Positions 1 to 5,655 of a stretch of 10,405 nt of DNA are shown piece after piece; the first letter of the stretch is position 1; each line of letters starts with the position of its first letter. Source of the stretch: Pseudomonadota bacterium (GTDB lineage Bacteria > Pseudomonadota > Alphaproteobacteria > Rhizobiales > Xanthobacteraceae); the NCBI GenBank assembly GCA_023432845.1, contig JAEZEY010000094.1, forward strand, positions 1 through 10,405, read 5' to 3'. The position numbers and the translations under genes are program-made. A model generated the notes under the pieces. That model was not told the origin of the DNA and searched no databases. It saw only the letters and a list, made by a program, of their open reading frames with translations.

Positions 1-133
1 CTACCGATCACGGTGTTGTGCTTGCCGAAGCCCGGGCGGACCGCTTGTTGGCTGGCAGGCAAATTGCGAAATTTGTTGCGAACTTGAACCGGAGAAAATC
101 GCCGGGGGTGGGCTCTTCGACAGGAGACACGCC
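1..133. other. Intergenic leader with a short direct repeat
   Basis: No convincing gene is visible. A plus-frame runs open through the left edge to a stop at 210-212, but it overlaps the next gene by about 80 bases and looks spurious. An AT-richer patch holds the heptamer TTGCGAA twice (64-70 and 76-82, 12 bp start to start) and an AAATT/AATTT inverted pair (61-74). These could be part of a promoter or operator for the gene at 134, but I see no good -35/-10 pair. A clear Shine-Dalgarno, AGGAG, sits at 122-126. Confidence 0.4.
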
Positions 134-514
134 ATGCACCCATGCGAGCGTTATACCCGTTTCACCCTCCTCCGCGACGCGGGGTTTTTCGCCGTGGCCG
201 CGGTCACCATGATGATCGGCTTCAGTTTCGAGCCGGCGCTGGCACTCGACATCGGCGCCTCGGTCGCCCTGCTTTTTGCCGTCGTCCAGATGTTTCGTGC
301 CTCGCGCCTGACGGAGGAGCGTTTCCGCCACTGCGAGGTCTGGCAGGCGCTTGAGCCTGACGAGCGGCCGGCCGGCCCCCACGGCATTCGTTTCGCGCTG
401 ACCGCGGCGCAGGACGAGATGCTGCGATTTGCCAAGTCTGCGGCGGGTACGGCGGCCACGCTCTATGGGTCCGGCCTTTCCGTTTCCCTGACCTTCGGTT
501 TTTCCGGGATCTGA
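134..514 (+). CDS. Small three-helix membrane protein, tandem paralogue 1
   Basis: Predicted 126-residue inner-membrane protein of unknown function. The start is fixed by AGGAG at 122-126, seven bases before the ATG. Hydrophobic stretches lie at about residues 13-32, 35-55 and 99-122, separated by a charged loop at about 56-98. The protein aligns without gaps to the product of the next gene (614-982) from residue 27 to about 100. Shared residues include M27-I28-G29, S31-F32, L36-A37, G41, A56, E68, W70, L73, R78-P79 and F99-A100. The pair therefore arose by duplication. I do not recognise a named family. No catalytic motif is visible; a structural or complex-forming role is possible but unsupported. 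The 99-base gap to the second copy is compatible with co-transcription. Confidence 0.8.
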   Translation: MHPCERYTRFTLLRDAGFFAVAAVTMMIGFSFEPALALDIGASVALLFAVVQMFRASRLTEERFRHCEVWQALEPDERPAGPHGIRFALTAAQDEMLRFAKSAAGTAATLYGSGLSVSLTFGFSGI

Positions 515-613
515 CCCTGGAGGGCTGGGGCGCACACCCGTTTGTGAGGACCATTCCCGCCGGAACCGCGCTATCCTTAGCCGGCCGGAGCCGGGATTGA
601 GACGAGCAGTGCC

Positions 614-982
614 ATGGAGCCGATGCGGCGAGTCGCATACGAGGTGGTGCAGCGCGCCTGCCTCTTCGGTTCGCTGGCCATCTTCTGCGTCATGATCGGG
701 ATGTCGTTCGATGCACGGCTGGCCTTCCAGACCGGCGGAACGCTGACGGCGGTCATGGCGCTCGCCCTCATCTACAAGGCGCGCGAGGCGCTGACCAAGC
801 CCTACCACAAGACCGAGTTGTGGCTGTACCTGCCGGAGAGCAAGCGCCCCCCGGTCGCCCAGGCGCAATGGGCGAGCGCCACGGTACTGCGCGAGACCTA
901 CCTCACCTTCGCGCTGTGGACCTCGGCCGTCTCTATCGTCATGTGGGCGCTGGCGCTCATGTTCCGGCTCGCCGGTTTCTGA
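614..982 (+). CDS. Small three-helix membrane protein, tandem paralogue 2
   Basis: Predicted 122-residue membrane protein, paralogous to the gene at 134-514 and almost the same length. Hydrophobic helices lie at about 13-32, 36-54 and 97-119; the loop between helices 2 and 3 is polar and carries the shared E68-x-W70 and R78-P79 positions. The third helix is more strongly hydrophobic and tryptophan-rich than in the first copy, so the two copies have diverged most at the C-terminus. The ATG is preceded only by a weak purine-rich stretch (GAGACGAG), unlike the strong site of copy 1, which suggests lower translation or coupling to the upstream gene. The function is unknown. It ends 9 bp from the convergent yjbQ gene. 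Confidence 0.82.
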   Translation: MEPMRRVAYEVVQRACLFGSLAIFCVMIGMSFDARLAFQTGGTLTAVMALALIYKAREALTKPYHKTELWLYLPESKRPPVAQAQWASATVLRETYLTFALWTSAVSIVMWALALMFRLAGF

Positions 983-991
983 ACACGGGGC

Positions 992-1453
992 CTACTTCCG
1001 GCTGCCGATACACTGAAAGATCACTTCGCGCGCATGCGGCGCGCGCCGGTGTTCGACCAAATAGATTCCTTGCCAGGTGCCGAGTGCCAGCTCGCCATCG
1101 GTGACCGGCACATGCAGCGACACGCCGTTGACCATGGCCTTCACATGCGCCGGCATGTCGTCGGGACCTTCGGCGTTGTGTATCCATGGCGCAGCCTCAG
1201 GCGCCAGCCGATCGAGCGCAGTGGTCAGGTCGGTCTGCACGTCGGGATCGGCGTTTTCCTGTATGGTAAGCGACGCCGAAGTGTGGCGGAGGAAGGCGAG
1301 GAACACGCCCTCGCCGGCGCCGGCCTGCGCGACGAAATCGCGCGCGGCACTTGAGATGTCGGTAAAGCCGACGCCGCGTGTATCCACGCGCAAGGTGGCA
1401 CTGAAGATCACCTGCACGATGGCTTCGCTGATGGGTGAGAGGCGGCCTGCCAT
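992..1453 (-). CDS. yjbQ: YjbQ / UPF0047 family enzyme
   Basis: A 153-residue protein of the UPF0047/YjbQ family, a small trimeric cytosolic fold; bacterial members are annotated as secondary thiamine-phosphate synthase because E. coli YjbQ shows weak activity of that kind. The identification rests on two conserved blocks: HTSASLTIQENADPD (57-71) and the family signature around residues 112-131, S-x2-V-x-V-x2-G-x4-G-T-W-Q-x-I. A third block, WIHNAEGPDDMPAHVK (90-105), is also typical. The ATG at 1453 gives normal family length. The same frame stays open upstream to 2032, but that extension overlaps the neighbouring secreted-protein gene and is not coding. The gene begins 11 bp after that neighbour ends, so the two are probably one transcript. 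The physiological substrate is uncertain. Confidence 0.93.
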   Translation of the reverse strand: MAGRLSPISEAIVQVIFSATLRVDTRGVGFTDISSAARDFVAQAGAGEGVFLAFLRHTSASLTIQENADPDVQTDLTTALDRLAPEAAPWIHNAEGPDDMPAHVKAMVNGVSLHVPVTDGELALGTWQGIYLVEHRRAPHAREVIFQCIGSRK

Positions 1454-1464
1454 GCGACGAAGCT

Positions 1465-1974
1465 TTAGTCCTTCTTCATCATGTCTTTCTGGAAGTCGTA
1501 GATCATCTCGACCATGTGCCGCCATGCCCGCTCGACTGCTGCGCGGGCCTTTTCCATTTCCTCGCGGGTGGGGAAGCGCAGGGTGCTGTCGTCGTTGCCG
1601 GCGCGCGGCGTCAGTTCGGCCTGCGGCCGCGGCGGCGCCGCCTCTGCGGTCTCGGCTTTGAGTTTGCTGATCTCGCCCTGCAGCCGCGCGATCTCGGCAT
1701 CGAGCGCGGCGCGGTCGTCCGGCACGAGCTGGCAGGCCCAGCCGGCGGTGCGCTGGCTGCACAGGCTGACCTGGCCGGTCGTGCTGTCGAGCCGGAGATA
1801 CCCGCCGTCGGCCGGCGCGAAGCTGAAGCGGCCGTTGGCCGGCGGCATGGCATCCTTCGGCGCCGCGGCCGGGGGCTGCGCCTCGGCGGCCGGCTCCTTC
1901 TGCGACTCCTGCGCGTTGGCGGCGGTCGCACCCAAAAGCAGGCCGGCGGCAAGGACAGCGGAGGCTGATCGCAT
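1465..1974 (-). CDS. Secreted protein of unknown function with signal peptide and coiled coil
   Basis: A 169-residue protein that starts with a classical Sec signal peptide: basic N-terminus, hydrophobic core, and a likely cut after ANA at about residue 21. The start at 1974 is chosen because GAGG lies six bases upstream and the signal peptide begins there; an upstream ATG at 2019 would add 15 residues before it. The mature part begins with an Ala/Pro-rich linker. A compact block follows (about residues 48-85) reading G-x-Y-L-R-L-D, then T-G-Q-V-S-L-C and G-W-A-C, in which the two cysteines could form a disulfide. A short helical coiled coil (DDRAALDAEIARLQ onward) and a charged C-terminal helix ending in Lys/Asp complete it. 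From memory the LRLD...TGQVSLC...GWxC block recurs in Rhizobiales periplasmic proteins without an assigned role. It lies immediately upstream of yjbQ on the same strand. Confidence 0.82.
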   Translation of the reverse strand: MRSASAVLAAGLLLGATAANAQESQKEPAAEAQPPAAAPKDAMPPANGRFSFAPADGGYLRLDSTTGQVSLCSQRTAGWACQLVPDDRAALDAEIARLQGEISKLKAETAEAAPPRPQAELTPRAGNDDSTLRFPTREEMEKARAAVERAWRHMVEMIYDFQKDMMKKD

Positions 1975-2121
1975 GGAAATCCTCAGGGGCTTGACGTGAA
2001 ACGCCTGCGCGCGCGGCAAATGCTATCACCACAACAAGGCAGGCTCACGTCGGCGGTCCGCCGCTTGTCCACGGGCGCCTTCCGCAGCGCACCCAACGGC
2101 CTGTCGCGGGGCTTCACGAAA

Positions 2122-2138
2122 CGCGACTTTCCGTCGCG
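2122..2138. repeat. Inverted repeat upstream of the F0 promoter
   Basis: CGCGAC and GTCGCG form a perfect 6-bp inverted repeat around TTTCC. The repeat ends 32 bp before the -35 box of the atp promoter and lies between the divergent secreted-protein gene and atpI. It could be an operator or a hairpin in a leader; there is no T-run, so it is not a terminator. A 6-bp GC-rich inverted repeat can occur by chance. Confidence 0.4.
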
Positions 2139-2170
2139 ATATCAGATGTTTATGGCAATGCCCCCGTTCC

Positions 2171-2199
2171 TTGACTCGGGGTGGGGCGATCAGTATGGT
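2171..2199 (+). promoter_or_regulatory. Sigma70-type promoter for the F0 ATP synthase operon
   Basis: TTGACT at 2171-2176 and TATGGT at 2194-2199 are separated by exactly 17 bp, which is close to the housekeeping consensus. Transcription would begin around 2206, leaving a leader of about 50 bases before atpI. The position also argues against the longer atpI starts at 2171 and 2195, which would lie within or upstream of the promoter. No other comparable promoter is visible before the operon. Confidence 0.7.
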
Positions 2200-2257
2200 C
2201 CGCGCGGCTTTAAAGGCGGCGGTACGCAAAAATCCCACGAAATCGCGGGTCAGAAGC

Positions 2258-2608
2258 ATGTCTGATGGCACGCGGAATCAGGGCACACCTCCGGACGACG
2301 AAGCCGCTCTCTCCGCGAGACTCCAGCGTCTCGGCGATCGGTTGGCGCAAGCCGACCGGCCTCCCGAACACGAAGCTGGTTCTCGGCAGACCGCGAACAA
2401 CGCCGCCGGGTTCGCCCGCGGCTTCAGGCTGTCTTCCGAACTGGTCGCTGGCGTGCTTGTGGGGGCGATGATCGGCTGGCTCATCGACCGCTGGCTCGGC
2501 ATTTCGCCCTGGGGGCTGATCGTGTTTCTGCTGCTCGGCTTCGCCGCCGGCGTCCTCAACGTGATGCGGGCTGCGGGCGTTATCCGCGATCCAAACCGGA
2601 ACGACTAG
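2258..2608 (+). CDS. atpI: AtpI, ATP synthase assembly protein
   Basis: A 116-residue protein encoded first in the F0 operon. AtpI proteins are small membrane proteins that help c-ring assembly and are not part of the finished enzyme. Residues 1-55 are polar and probably cytoplasmic. Two membrane helices follow at about 60-80 and 84-106. The first carries the family pattern E61-x3-G65-x3-G69-x2-G73-x3-D77-x-W79, and P84-W85 starts the second. The ATG at 2258 is chosen because it lies about 50 bases downstream of the operon promoter; the preceding ribosome site is weak (CAGAAG). In-frame starts at 2171 and 2195 would add 29 or 21 basic residues not expected in the family and fall on promoter elements. 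It is followed nine bases later by atpB. Confidence 0.9.
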   Translation: MSDGTRNQGTPPDDEAALSARLQRLGDRLAQADRPPEHEAGSRQTANNAAGFARGFRLSSELVAGVLVGAMIGWLIDRWLGISPWGLIVFLLLGFAAGVLNVMRAAGVIRDPNRND

Positions 2609-2617
2609 AAGACAGAT

Positions 2618-3367
2618 ATGGCCGACCCCATCCATCAATTCCAGATCGTGAACCTGTTTCCCGTTGCCAAGGTCGCCGACACGCAGATCATGTTCACCAA
2701 TTCGGCCGCCTTCATGGTCGCCGCCGTCGCCGTCATAACGATCTTCCTGCTCGCCGGCGCCGCCAGCCGCAGCCTGGTGCCGGGCCGGCTGCAGTCGATG
2801 GCGGAACTGAGCTACGAATTCGTCGCGGACTCCATAAGAAGCACAGCCGGCTCCGCCGGCATGCGCTTCTTTCCCTTCGTGTTTACGCTGTTCATGTTCA
2901 TCCTGACGGTGAACCTGATCGGCCTCATCCCATACACGTTCACCGTTACCTCGCACATCATCGTCACCGTGACCCTGGCGATGTCGGTGTTCCTGACCGT
3001 GCTGATCTACGGGTTCTGGAAGAACGGCCTGCACTTCTTCAACCTGTTCGTGCCCAAGGGCATTCCGGTCTACATCCTGCCGCTGATCGTCGTGATCGAG
3101 GTCATCTCGTTCCTCTCGCGTCCGATCTCGCACAGCGTGCGTCTGTTCGCGAACATGCTGGCCGGCCACATCACGCTGAAAGTGTTCGCCGGCTTCGTGA
3201 CCATGCTCGGTAGTGCCGGTGCCGTGGGTATTCTCGGTGCGGTCCTGCCGCTGTCGCTGGTCGTCGCCCTGACCGCGCTCGAACTCCTGGTCGCGTTCCT
3301 GCAGGCCTACGTCTTCGCCATCCTCACTTGCATCTATCTCAACGATGCTATTCACCCGGGCCACTAA
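2618..3367 (+). CDS. atpB: F0 ATP synthase subunit a
   Basis: Subunit a, 249 residues, full family length; it forms the two proton half-channels against the c-ring in the inner membrane. The N-terminal block DPIHQFQI is typical of alphaproteobacterial a subunits. About five to six hydrophobic segments follow. The essential arginine is R175 in SHSVRLFANMLAGH. H184 sits where E. coli has Glu219, and E222 in LELLVAFLQAYVF sits where E. coli has His245, with Q229 equivalent to Gln252. This His/Glu exchange is the arrangement found in mitochondria. The ribosome site is weak (a short purine stretch before 2618) compared with atpE. The gene is nine bases after atpI and 31 before atpE, in one operon. 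Confidence 0.98.
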   Translation: MADPIHQFQIVNLFPVAKVADTQIMFTNSAAFMVAAVAVITIFLLAGAASRSLVPGRLQSMAELSYEFVADSIRSTAGSAGMRFFPFVFTLFMFILTVNLIGLIPYTFTVTSHIIVTVTLAMSVFLTVLIYGFWKNGLHFFNLFVPKGIPVYILPLIVVIEVISFLSRPISHSVRLFANMLAGHITLKVFAGFVTMLGSAGAVGILGAVLPLSLVVALTALELLVAFLQAYVFAILTCIYLNDAIHPGH

Positions 3368-3384
3368 GGGCCCGCATACCTCGA

Positions 3385-3391
3385 AAGGGAG
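3385..3391 (+). promoter_or_regulatory. Strong ribosome binding site of atpE
   Basis: AAGGGAG lies seven bases before the atpE ATG at 3399. It is clearly better than the sites of atpI and atpB. It decides the start of atpE, since the frame is open back to an in-frame ATG at 3345 inside atpB. Stronger initiation here fits the need for many c subunits per enzyme. Confidence 0.7.
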
Positions 3392-3398
3392 TCTTCCT

Positions 3399-3626
3399 AT
3401 GGATCCAGTCGCAGCAAAGTACATCGGTGCCGGCATCGCTTGCATCGGCATGGCGGGTGCCGGTCTCGGCCTCGGCAACATCTTCGGCAGCTTCCTCCAG
3501 GGCGCGCTGCGTAACCCGTCGGCCGCGCAGAGCCAGTTCGGCAACCTGATTTTCGGCTTCGCCGTGACCGAAGCGCTCGGCATCTTCTCGCTGCTGGTCG
3601 CCCTCATCCTGCTGTTCGCCGTCTAA
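3399..3626 (+). CDS. atpE: F0 ATP synthase subunit c
   Basis: The 75-residue c subunit is a two-helix hairpin that assembles into the rotating proton ring. Helix 1 (about 8-33) has the glycine-repeat packing motif G-x-G...G-x-A-G-A-G-L-G-L-G. The polar loop is ALRNPSAAQ (36-44), which contacts the F1 rotor. Helix 2 (about 48-73) carries the ion-binding carboxylate E58 in FAVTEALGIFSLL. The residue after E58 is Ala, not the Ser/Thr of sodium-type rings, so a proton ring is expected. The start at 3399 follows a strong AAGGGAG and gives the usual length; an earlier ATG at 3345 lies inside atpB. The gene stands between atpB and atpF'. Confidence 0.97.
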   Translation: MDPVAAKYIGAGIACIGMAGAGLGLGNIFGSFLQGALRNPSAAQSQFGNLIFGFAVTEALGIFSLLVALILLFAV

Positions 3627-3658
3627 GCGGCGTAAAGCCGGCCGTTTAAGGGACCGTC

Positions 3659-4195
3659 ATGGCAACCTCGACACACACCGAAGTGCCGTCCGAGCATGGA
3701 AAGGGCGCGTTTCCGCCCTTCGATCCGACGACGTTTCCTTCGCAGTTGGTGTGGCTCGTCCTGACCTTCGCCATCCTCTATGCGTTGATGGCGAAGGTGG
3801 CGCTGCCGCGTCTTGGCGGCATCATCGACGACCGGCAGAACCGCATCTCCGGCGATATCGCCGAGGCGGGCAGGCTGAAGGCGGAATCGGAAGCGGCGGT
3901 CGCCGCCTACGAGAAGGCGCTGGCGGAAGCCCGTGCTCGCGCGCAGGTGATCGCGGCGGAAACCCGCGACAAGCAGGCGGCGGAAGCGGAAACCTCCCGC
4001 AAGGCGCTTGAAGAGCAGCTCAACGCCAAGCTGGCCGAAGCCGAAAAGACCATCGCCAGCACCAAGCAGAAGGCGATGACTGAGGTTCGCGGCATTGCCG
4101 CCGACACCGCTAAGTCCATCGTCGAGCGCCTGATCGGCAAGGCCCCGGCCGACGCCGCGGTCGCGTCGGCTGTCGACAGCGCGCTCAAGAGCTAA
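3659..4195 (+). CDS. atpF': F0 ATP synthase subunit b' (stator)
   Basis: Subunit b', 178 residues, is one half of the b/b' heterodimeric stator that holds the F1 head against rotation. An N-terminal polar tail of about 25 residues precedes a single membrane helix at about 29-47. A long, continuous Ala/Glu/Lys/Arg-rich helix then runs to about residue 160. The junction P50-R-L-x4-DDR-x2-R-I is shared with the b subunit encoded next, showing that the two genes are paralogues. The combination of b' then b after atpE is the usual alphaproteobacterial and photosynthetic-bacterial arrangement. AAGGGA at 3648-3653 supports the start. Some databases label this gene atpG or atpF2. It ends 12 bases before atpF. 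Confidence 0.95.
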   Translation: MATSTHTEVPSEHGKGAFPPFDPTTFPSQLVWLVLTFAILYALMAKVALPRLGGIIDDRQNRISGDIAEAGRLKAESEAAVAAYEKALAEARARAQVIAAETRDKQAAEAETSRKALEEQLNAKLAEAEKTIASTKQKAMTEVRGIAADTAKSIVERLIGKAPADAAVASAVDSALKS

Positions 4196-4207
4196 AAGGA
4201 CGGCGCC

Positions 4208-4699
4208 ATGCATCTTCTCGCTGAAGCCGAGACCTGGGTTGCCGTCGCCTTCGTAATCTTCCTCGGCGTGCTCGCCTACGTCGGCGTGCCGAAATTGATC
4301 GCCAAGGCGCTCGACGACCGTGCCGCCCGCATCAAGGCGGAGCTCGACGACGCCCGTAAGCTCAAGGAAGACGCGGCCGCCCTGCTCGCCGAATATCAGC
4401 GCAAGCGGGCTGCCGCCGAAGCCGAAGCCGAAAGCATCATTGCTGGCGCCAAGGACGACGCCGCGCGCATGGCGGCCGAGGCCAAGGCCAAGATCGAGGA
4501 GTTTGTCGCCCGCCGCACCAAGATGGCCGAGGCCAAGATCGCCCAGGCCGAAGCTCAGGCTGCGGCGGATGTTCGTGCCGCTGCGGCCGAAGCTGCCGTT
4601 GCTGCCGCCGAAAAAATCCTCTCGGCCGAGGCCAAGGGTGCCCTGGCGGGCGAACTTATCGCCAAGGGCATCGAGGACGTGCGCAAAAAGCTCAACTAA
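4208..4699 (+). CDS. atpF: F0 ATP synthase subunit b (stator)
   Basis: Subunit b, 163 residues, partner of b' in the peripheral stalk. It has a very short N-terminus, one membrane helix at about 8-28, then P28-K-L-x4-LDDRAARI, the same hinge as in b'. An unbroken charged, alanine-rich coiled coil follows to about residue 145, and the final segment (IAKGIEDVRKKL) is the region that normally meets the delta subunit. AAGGA at 4196-4200, starting at the atpF' stop codon, sets the ATG at 4208 and suggests coupled translation. It is the last gene of the operon; a strong terminator begins 24 bases after the stop. The F1 genes (atpHAGDC) are not here, as expected for this group. Confidence 0.96.
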   Translation: MHLLAEAETWVAVAFVIFLGVLAYVGVPKLIAKALDDRAARIKAELDDARKLKEDAAALLAEYQRKRAAAEAEAESIIAGAKDDAARMAAEAKAKIEEFVARRTKMAEAKIAQAEAQAAADVRAAAAEAAVAAAEKILSAEAKGALAGELIAKGIEDVRKKLN

Positions 4700-4722
4700 A
4701 GGTCTTTTCTTCAAGAATTGAG

Positions 4723-4755
4723 AACGGTGCCCCTTCTCGGGCGCCGTTTTCTTTT
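4723..4755 (+). terminator. Rho-independent terminator of the F0 operon
   Basis: A ten-pair stem (AACGGTGCCC with GGGCGCCGTT, one T-G wobble) surrounds the six-base loop CTTCTC and runs directly into TTTTCTTTT. It is placed 24 bases after the atpF stop codon, exactly where an operon terminator is expected. Confidence 0.9.
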
Positions 4756-4805
4756 GGCCCCACAGACCAGCGCGACTTATCCCCCGGTAGCGCAACCCGG
4801 TCCCG

Positions 4806-4840
4806 TTGCATTCCGGCCGGTTTCGCGTCCTTGCATACCG
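4806..4840. repeat. Direct repeat TTGCAT-N-CCG between atpF and the HAD gene
   Basis: TTGCATTCCG at 4806-4815 and TTGCATACCG at 4831-4840 match in nine of ten positions and lie 25 bp apart. They sit between two terminator-like hairpins. The second copy could serve as a poor -35 box with TAAGCT at 4853-4858 as a poor -10 (16 bp spacing). The role is unknown and chance is not excluded. Confidence 0.35.
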
Positions 4841-4892
4841 ATTCGGCGGGATTAAGCTTCCCCAAAGCGATTCGTTTGTGGCGTCCCGCGTC

Positions 4893-4918
4893 GCGGCCTT
4901 TTTCTGCGGCCGCTTTTT
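4893..4918 (+). terminator. Second terminator-like hairpin before the HAD gene
   Basis: GCGGCC (4893-4898) pairs with GGCCGC (4908-4913) around a nine-base loop and is followed immediately by TTTTT (4914-4918). The stem is short but all G-C. It could be a backup terminator for the F0 operon or the 3' end of a short independent transcript arising between 4756 and 4890. It leaves only 64 bases in which the HAD gene could have its own promoter. Confidence 0.5.
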
Positions 4919-4950
4919 GTAAGCGTCAGCATCAGCACAATTCGAGCTTC

Positions 4951-4965
4951 GCCGGAGAGTCCGGC
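4951..4965 (+). repeat. Small inverted repeat in the HAD gene leader
   Basis: GCCGGA and TCCGGC form a perfect 6-bp inverted repeat around GAG, ending 17 bases before the GTG start codon at 4983. It is either a leader hairpin or an operator-sized site. There is no T-run, so it is not a terminator. Confidence 0.35.
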
Positions 4966-4982
4966 CACGTTTCGGGGGACCC

Positions 4983-5639
4983 GTGGTCATCTTCGATTGC
5001 AACGGCGTTCTTGTGGACAGCGAGCCACTCGCCACGGCCGTCGTATCACAGGAGTTCATGCGCGCCGGCTTCGCGCTGACGCCTGACCTTGTCGCGCGCT
5101 ATTTTGCCGGCCGCCGGCAATCCGACATGTTCGCCGAAGTCGAGATCGCCGCGGGCCGGAAGCTGCCGGCAGGCTTCGCCGACGCCGTCACTGCGGCGAC
5201 CCTGCAGAAATTCCGTACCGATCTGCGCGCCGCGGCGCACGTCACGCACGCACTGTCCTGGCTGCGCGGACCGAAATGCGTCGCCTCGTCGTCGCCCCTC
5301 GAGCGCATTCGCGCCAGCCTCGAAACCACCGATCTGCTGCGCTTTTTCGAGCCGAACCTGTTTTCGGCGAGCGAAGTGCCGCATGGCAAGCCGGCGCCGG
5401 ACCTGTTCCTGCACGTCGCAGGCCGGATGCGCGTCAATGCCGGCGACTGCCTGGTCGTCGAGGATTCGCCCGCCGGAGTCACCGCCGCCGTCATGGCCGG
5501 CATGACCGTGATCGGCTTCGTCGGCGGCGGCCATGCCGGATTACGGCTCGAGCAGCAGCTCCGCGAGGCCGGAGCCCGCGCCGTCATCTCCGACATGCGC
5601 GCGCTCAAGAGCACGGTCATCGACCTGCGAGGCTGGTGA
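4983..5639 (+). CDS. HAD-superfamily phosphatase (beta-PGM/phosphoglycolate-phosphatase-like), Asp-to-Asn variant
   Basis: A 218-residue HAD hydrolase of the small-helical-cap class, probably cytosolic and acting on a small phosphorylated metabolite such as a sugar phosphate; the substrate cannot be read. Motif I is FDCNGVLVDSE with the nucleophile at D5, but residue 7, the usual second Asp that acts as general acid/base, is Asn. Motif II is S102 in VASSSP, motif III is K136 in HGKPAPD, and motif IV is E160-D161 in VVEDSPAGV. The cap lies at about 15-85. The start is GTG at 4983; the frame is open upstream only to a stop at 4920 and holds no better start. GGGGGA lies just upstream. No clear promoter is visible between the hairpin ending at 4918 and the start. 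It converges on the lipoprotein gene with a 16-bp gap. Confidence 0.88.
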   Translation: MVIFDCNGVLVDSEPLATAVVSQEFMRAGFALTPDLVARYFAGRRQSDMFAEVEIAAGRKLPAGFADAVTAATLQKFRTDLRAAAHVTHALSWLRGPKCVASSSPLERIRASLETTDLLRFFEPNLFSASEVPHGKPAPDLFLHVAGRMRVNAGDCLVVEDSPAGVTAAVMAGMTVIGFVGGGHAGLRLEQQLREAGARAVISDMRALKSTVIDLRGW

Positions 5640-5655
5640 GCTACGGGGCTCTTGT

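Noticed and set aside
18..212. Plus-strand frame open through the left edge, possibly the tail of an upstream gene
   Set aside because: It overlaps the well-supported gene at 134 and its Shine-Dalgarno, and the last part is a plain frame-shifted shadow of that gene. A truncated upstream gene cannot be excluded but is not supported.
8..868. 286-residue minus-strand open frame opposite the two membrane-protein genes
   Set aside because: It is Arg/Gly/His-rich with no domain-like pattern and runs antisense to two genes with better starts and paralogous products. Long antisense frames are expected in GC-rich coding DNA.
1454..2032. N-terminal extension of the yjbQ frame up to 2032
   Set aside because: It overlaps the secreted-protein gene in another frame and is low-complexity Arg/Ala/Gly; the YjbQ family begins near 1453.
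1996..2265. 89-residue plus-strand frame across the divergent intergenic region
   Set aside because: It starts at GTG without a ribosome site, spans the atp promoter, and overlaps atpI; composition is not protein-like.
2210..3607. 465-residue minus-strand frame opposite atpI, atpB and atpE
   Set aside because: Extremely rich in His, Gly, Asp, Glu and Arg, as expected for the complement of GC-biased membrane-protein codons. The sense genes are certain.
4916..4944. Possible promoter of the HAD gene (TTGTAA and AATTCG)
   Set aside because: The -10 match is poor and the -35 overlaps the T-run of the hairpin.
3623..5059. 478-residue minus-strand frame opposite atpF' and atpF
   Set aside because: It is a shadow of the Ala/Glu/Lys-rich stator coding and also crosses a strong terminator.
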